The position numbers and the translations under genes are program-made. Shown here piece after piece: positions 61,103 to 64,000 of a stretch of 64,000 bases of DNA (positions are counted from its first letter, which is position 1; every line of letters begins with the position of its first letter). The stretch comes from Sphingobacterium phlebotomi (GTDB lineage Bacteria > Bacteroidota > Bacteroidia > Sphingobacteriales > Sphingobacteriaceae). The notes beneath the pieces are model-generated. The model saw only the letters and a list, made by a program, of their open reading frames with translations, ran no database searches and was not told the origin of the DNA. Location: NCBI RefSeq assembly GCF_008180195.1, contig NZ_VTAV01000007.1:122915-186914 (forward strand), written 5' to 3'.

Positions 61103-62389
61103 ATGTTATTGAAATTTACAGTGGAAAACTTCAGATCACTGCGTGATCGTATCGAGCTCGATATGACCAAATCTGCTTTGAAGGGGCATACTGGAAATTA
61201 TTTCGAAGCAGAGGAGAAGAAGCTGTTGGCTACTTCAGTGATATACGGGGCGAATGCATCTGGCAAAAGTGGCTTTCTTAAAGCGTTTAGAGCATTGGAA
61301 TATCTCGTTCTCCATTCGGCAGATTTTAAACCAGATAAGGATCTAAAACCCTATGAACCCTTTTTATTAGATGAAGATAATCAAGATCGGCCAGTTCGCT
61401 TCGAAATTGACTTTATCTCTAATGACAACCACTACGAATATCTAGTTTCCTACACGAAAAAAGAAATAGAATTCGAAGAACTGAACCTATTCAACGGGAA
61501 CTATAAATCGTTACTTTTCACGCGCGAAAAGAAAAAGGATATGAAATTTGGGGATACTTATCGAGGTGGAAAGAAAACCATTGAAAGGATGACACTTCCC
61601 AACCAATTGTTTTTATCCAAAGCAGTGGAGAATAATGTAGAGCTACTTTTGGACGCTTATCGCTTTTTTGATAACAAGCTACGTGTCTATCCTATTTTAG
61701 ACGGACTGGCGGAAGAAGATCTGAAACGGTTATATGCACGACGGTTGGCAGAAAATGCTAGTTCTAGCTTTTCCGGAAAATTTAATGCTTTGATATGTGC
61801 ATTGGATACGGGGATATCAGAGGTCTCTGCAGAAGAAACAAATCCAGATATGTTCCATTTGCCAGATAGTATTCCATCCGATGTCAAGACAAGGTTTTTA
61901 GATAAATATAAGTATGATATCAAGACCTATCATAAGGTCTTTAAAAAGGGGGAAGTAGTTGGACAAAGAGCATTCGATGTACGAGATGAGTCTGCGGGCA
62001 CCAAAAACCTATTTGCGTTAGGCGGTATTATCATCGAAGCACTGGAAGAAGGTCATGTATTGGTTGTGGACGAACTGGAGAAGAACCTACATCCCGATAT
62101 TACGACCTTTTTGATACGTCTGTTCCATCGTCCGGATATCAACCGTAATAACGCTCAACTGATATTTGCTACGCACGATGTGAGCCAGCTGTCGCACGAT
62201 ACCTTTAGGCGAGATCAGGTATGGTTTGTAGAAAAAGATGAGTGTGGTGCATCCACGATGTTTCGTTGTTCAGATATCGAGGGTGTGCGAGCAGATACAC
62301 CACTGGATAAATGGTATATGGCCGGGCGCTTAGGAGCAACGCCTGTCATACAGGACGAGAACTTTTTGGTCGAAATGCAAGAGGATTAG
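61103..62389 (+). CDS. RloA/AbiLi-type ATPase (AAA_15 family)
   Basis: SMC/OLD-like ATPase with Walker A GANASGKSGF (49-58), an ABC signature-like region before VLVVDELEKNLHPD (Walker B) and the His switch in IFATHDVSQL. The order and length (428 aa) match RloA of COG1106. With RloB it forms the AbiL-type abortive-infection pair known from lactococcal plasmids and other genomes. It is linked to the next gene without a gap, so a complex is likely. Confidence 0.88.
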   Translation: MLLKFTVENFRSLRDRIELDMTKSALKGHTGNYFEAEEKKLLATSVIYGANASGKSGFLKAFRALEYLVLHSADFKPDKDLKPYEPFLLDEDNQDRPVRFEIDFISNDNHYEYLVSYTKKEIEFEELNLFNGNYKSLLFTREKKKDMKFGDTYRGGKKTIERMTLPNQLFLSKAVENNVELLLDAYRFFDNKLRVYPILDGLAEEDLKRLYARRLAENASSSFSGKFNALICALDTGISEVSAEETNPDMFHLPDSIPSDVKTRFLDKYKYDIKTYHKVFKKGEVVGQRAFDVRDESAGTKNLFALGGIIIEALEEGHVLVVDELEKNLHPDITTFLIRLFHRPDINRNNAQLIFATHDVSQLSHDTFRRDQVWFVEKDECGASTMFRCSDIEGVRADTPLDKWYMAGRLGATPVIQDENFLVEMQED

Positions 62390-62986
62390 ATGAAAAGGCG
62401 AGTTGTATCACATAAACGGGTGTTGATTCTTTGCGAAGGCATAACAGAAGAGGTGTATGCGAAGACCTTGCGTACAGCCTTCTTGCCACGTGAACTGCAA
62501 CGTACGGTTACAGTCGATGTCGTTCGCCACAAGAAGAATGATCCATTGAACCTTGTCGCAGAGGCAAAAGAACGGGTAAAGCAAGCCAAGAAGGAAAAGA
62601 CGCCCTATGCGGATGTTTGGTTATTCTTTGACCACGACAATTCACCTCATTTACAAGTGGTTTTTGAGCAAGTGGAAAAGCATGGTTTTCACTTGGCATT
62701 TACCGCCATTAGTTTAGAATATTGGTTTATCCTTCATTTTGAAGATTGCGGTAAAGCGTTTAGGGACGGCGAGGAGTGTTTGAGATATCTGAAAAAACTT
62801 TGGCCCATCTATCATAAAACAAAGCTGAATCATTTCGAACAGCTTGGAGGATATGTAGACCAAGCCATTGATCGTGCAGAGAGAAGAGAGAATAGAAACG
62901 CAGGAACGCCCATATTGGAACAGCAGCCATATACGTCTGTACATAAGCTTATTGCTTTCTTTAAAGAGTTAGAGCTAAAAACGTAA
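62390..62986 (+). CDS. RloB/AbiLii-type TOPRIM protein
   Basis: The ATG directly follows the stop of RloA. The fold is TOPRIM-like: Glu in ILCEGITEEVYAK (metal ligand) and Asp pair in VWLFFDHDNSPHL, as in RloB. It is probably the toxic nuclease of the ATPase pair, released or activated in phage infection; this is known of AbiL by homology and not proven here. A C-terminal helix with charged residues ends in KELELKT. Confidence 0.88.
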   Translation: MKRRVVSHKRVLILCEGITEEVYAKTLRTAFLPRELQRTVTVDVVRHKKNDPLNLVAEAKERVKQAKKEKTPYADVWLFFDHDNSPHLQVVFEQVEKHGFHLAFTAISLEYWFILHFEDCGKAFRDGEECLRYLKKLWPIYHKTKLNHFEQLGGYVDQAIDRAERRENRNAGTPILEQQPYTSVHKLIAFFKELELKT

Positions 62987-63102
62987 ATGTGGAAAAGTTC
63001 CGTTGTAGGAGCGATAATATATTTAGTATTTTTGATAAAATAGTTAGTTTTAAATATGGTGATAAAGAAGGAGTAGAAAAAAGAGGAGGCTGATATAAAA
63101 AA

Positions 63103-63136
63103 TAAGAGCTAAGTGCTGGTAACACTTAGCCCTCTT
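63103..63136 (+). terminator. Hairpin after the RloAB operon
   Basis: GCTAAGTG / CACTTAGC with a seven-base loop, extended by TAAGA/TCTTA flanks. There is no T tract after it, so it may be a weak terminator or a processing hairpin. Confidence 0.5.
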
Positions 63137-63235
63137 AAACTTATATCATCCGTACCTAGAAAGGCGGAATGAAAGTATTGATCTTCTAAATTGAACGCGA
63201 AATAAAGCAATTTGTTTTGCATAACCAAACAAATA

Positions 63236-63251
63236 TTACGGAAACCCGTAA
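63236..63251. promoter_or_regulatory. Inverted repeat TTACGG-AAAC-CCGTAA, copy 3
   Basis: Arms identical to the two others. At 28.5 bases downstream of its centre lies a weak TACAGTAG, not a clear -7 box. The gene it could serve begins at 63369, 118 bases away. Confidence 0.6.
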
Positions 63252-63368
63252 AAATACTTTCTCTTTCTAGCTACAGTAGGGGTGTTCGCTTACCTACTTC
63301 CTTTATGACAAATCAGGTTTTTTCAGGAATTATAATATTATAAGATCGATTTAAAAAAGGGGATAATT

Positions 63369-63497
63369 ATGGCATTAAAACCAGGTCCAAAGCGGATCGC
63401 TACATCAACAGGTAAACCAGATAGGCGTCAAAGGGATAACAAAAATACGCCGGGCAACACGCCGTCTTTGAAACCATCGAAAAGTACCAAAAAATAG
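63369..63497 (+). CDS. Small basic protein (42 aa)
   Basis: The reading MALKPGPKRIATSTGKPDRR and TPGNTPSLKPSKSTKK is Lys/Arg/Pro/Thr rich and unstructured. A ribosome site AAAGGGGATAAT precedes it. It is downstream of the inverted repeat at 63236, so it may belong to the putative regulon. Function unknown. Confidence 0.5.
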   Translation: MALKPGPKRIATSTGKPDRRQRDNKNTPGNTPSLKPSKSTKK

Positions 63498-63582
63498 ATC
63501 AGTATGATGAGTGTTTGATAAGGTCAGATAGTCTACCAAGATTTACGCACATCAGTGATCGTGAAGCTGTATTTGCTAAATG

Positions 63583-63617
63583 AAGCATGGGGCAATTGAT
63601 TAATTGTCCCATGCTTT
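63583..63617. terminator. Bidirectional terminator
   Basis: GCATGGGGCAATT / AATTGTCCCATGC pair over 13 bases with one G-U and a four-base loop, flanked by AA and TTT. It lies between convergent small genes at 63369 (plus) and 63778 (minus) and would stop transcripts from both sides. Confidence 0.75.
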
Positions 63618-63631
63618 GTACCAACAATCAT

Positions 63632-63778
63632 TTACGAGTTATTGATGGCCGATGCTACTGCTTGGAAAATGCTTTGTGATCCCCTTTCTGGATCGGGAGT
63701 TTTCTTCTTAAGGCTGTCTATAACGGAGGTCACTGTCCAGCTAATTCGGAATACTGGTCCAATTATTTCGGAAGTCAT
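63632..63778 (-). CDS. Small protein (48 aa), unknown
   Basis: The reading MTSEIIGPVFRISWTVTSVI and DSLKKKTPDPERGSQSIF then ends AVASAINNS. It ends 15 bases before the terminator at 63583-63617. Composition is protein-like but no family or start signal is recognised. The last 222 bases of the window (63779-64000) hold nothing I can name. Confidence 0.35.
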   Translation of the reverse strand: MTSEIIGPVFRISWTVTSVIDSLKKKTPDPERGSQSIFQAVASAINNS

Positions 63779-64000
63779 CGGTCTAAAAAAATGTTAATGG
63801 TAATCATCAACATGCGACAGAAAAGATCATGCCTGTTTTTTCTGTTCGTCTGTTTAGTGCCAGTATTGCCACGCAGAGTGGGGATAGATAGAGGCTTTGA
63901 AGTTTTGGCAACATACATCAGAGGTATCCGTCCTATGAGCCACGTCTATGAATAATCTGATGTTGTTTCTAGCTTTGCTGGATGAGCAAAGAAGAAAAAA

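Noticed and set aside
1..64000. CRISPR array, tRNA, rRNA or full insertion sequence
   Set aside because: I found no spaced direct repeats of CRISPR type, no tRNA cloverleaf or rRNA-like stretch, and no intact transposase; only gene stubs and inverted repeats suggest past mobility.

Overview
The window looks like chromosomal DNA from a Bacteroidota bacterium, most likely of the Sphingobacteriaceae (Sphingobacterium, Pedobacter or Parapedobacter type). The evidence is a SusC/SusD outer-membrane glycan-uptake pair, many lipoproteins and sulfatases, promoters of the Bacteroidota -7 form TAnnTTTG, and few Shine-Dalgarno sequences. Genus is inferred only from the style of the proteins. I saw no rRNA, tRNA or CRISPR array.

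Region 1 (1-24962) is one long plus-strand polysaccharide utilization locus (PUL). It holds a sodium/solute symporter (partial), an FAD-dependent oxidoreductase, a secreted propeller-like protein, SusC, SusD, an M23/PKD protein, two GH30 glycosidases on either side of an Ig-like surface lipoprotein, a large lipoprotein with an internal repeat, a GMC oxidoreductase, two alpha/beta-hydrolase esterases and two sulfatases. Together they suggest capture of a sulfated, acylated glycan at the surface, removal of sulfate and acyl groups, endo/exo cleavage by GH30 enzymes, oxidation of a released sugar, and import by the symporter. The substrate cannot be named from sequence alone.

Region 2 (24963-28509) holds decayed genes (a glyoxalase remnant and a DUF2075 remnant), a divergent AraC regulator/quinone-oxidoreductase pair, and an unknown membrane protein.

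Region 3 (28510-38202) is the most interesting part. It contains an isolated short transcription unit with palindromes, a 52-aa proline-rich peptide and a strong terminator; a TPR-lipoprotein histidine kinase with its response regulator; a nuclease lipoprotein; and a tight cluster of four genes: a DUF4236 protein, a PLD-like/multi-TM/coiled-coil protein with a substituted catalytic His, a vWA-like lipoprotein, and a protein with a type I restriction (HsdR_N) nuclease fold. A perfect inverted repeat TTACGG-N4-CCGTAA occurs three times in the window, at 28544, 32199 and 63236. At the first two sites it lies at the same distance from a TAnnTTTG -7 box. This looks like the operator of a small regulon.

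Region 4 (38203-51969) is an accessory patchwork: hairpins, a TlpA-type thioredoxin lipoprotein followed by a 49-aa peptide ending in Cys, a Fic protein under two copies of an inverted-repeat operator, and small detoxification or regulatory genes (methyltransferase, two DinB-fold proteins, MocR regulator, SDR, cupin). It also has several pseudogenes and a scar that resembles a mobile-element end, with nested inverted repeats (49997-50364).

Region 5 (52171-64000) has a lone GH78 rhamnosidase, remnants of broken genes, an AT-rich epoxide hydrolase, a GHKL ATPase, small membrane-protein genes, a RloA/RloB (AbiL-type) ATPase-TOPRIM pair, and two tiny convergent genes sharing a terminator; the plus-strand one carries the third copy of the inverted repeat.
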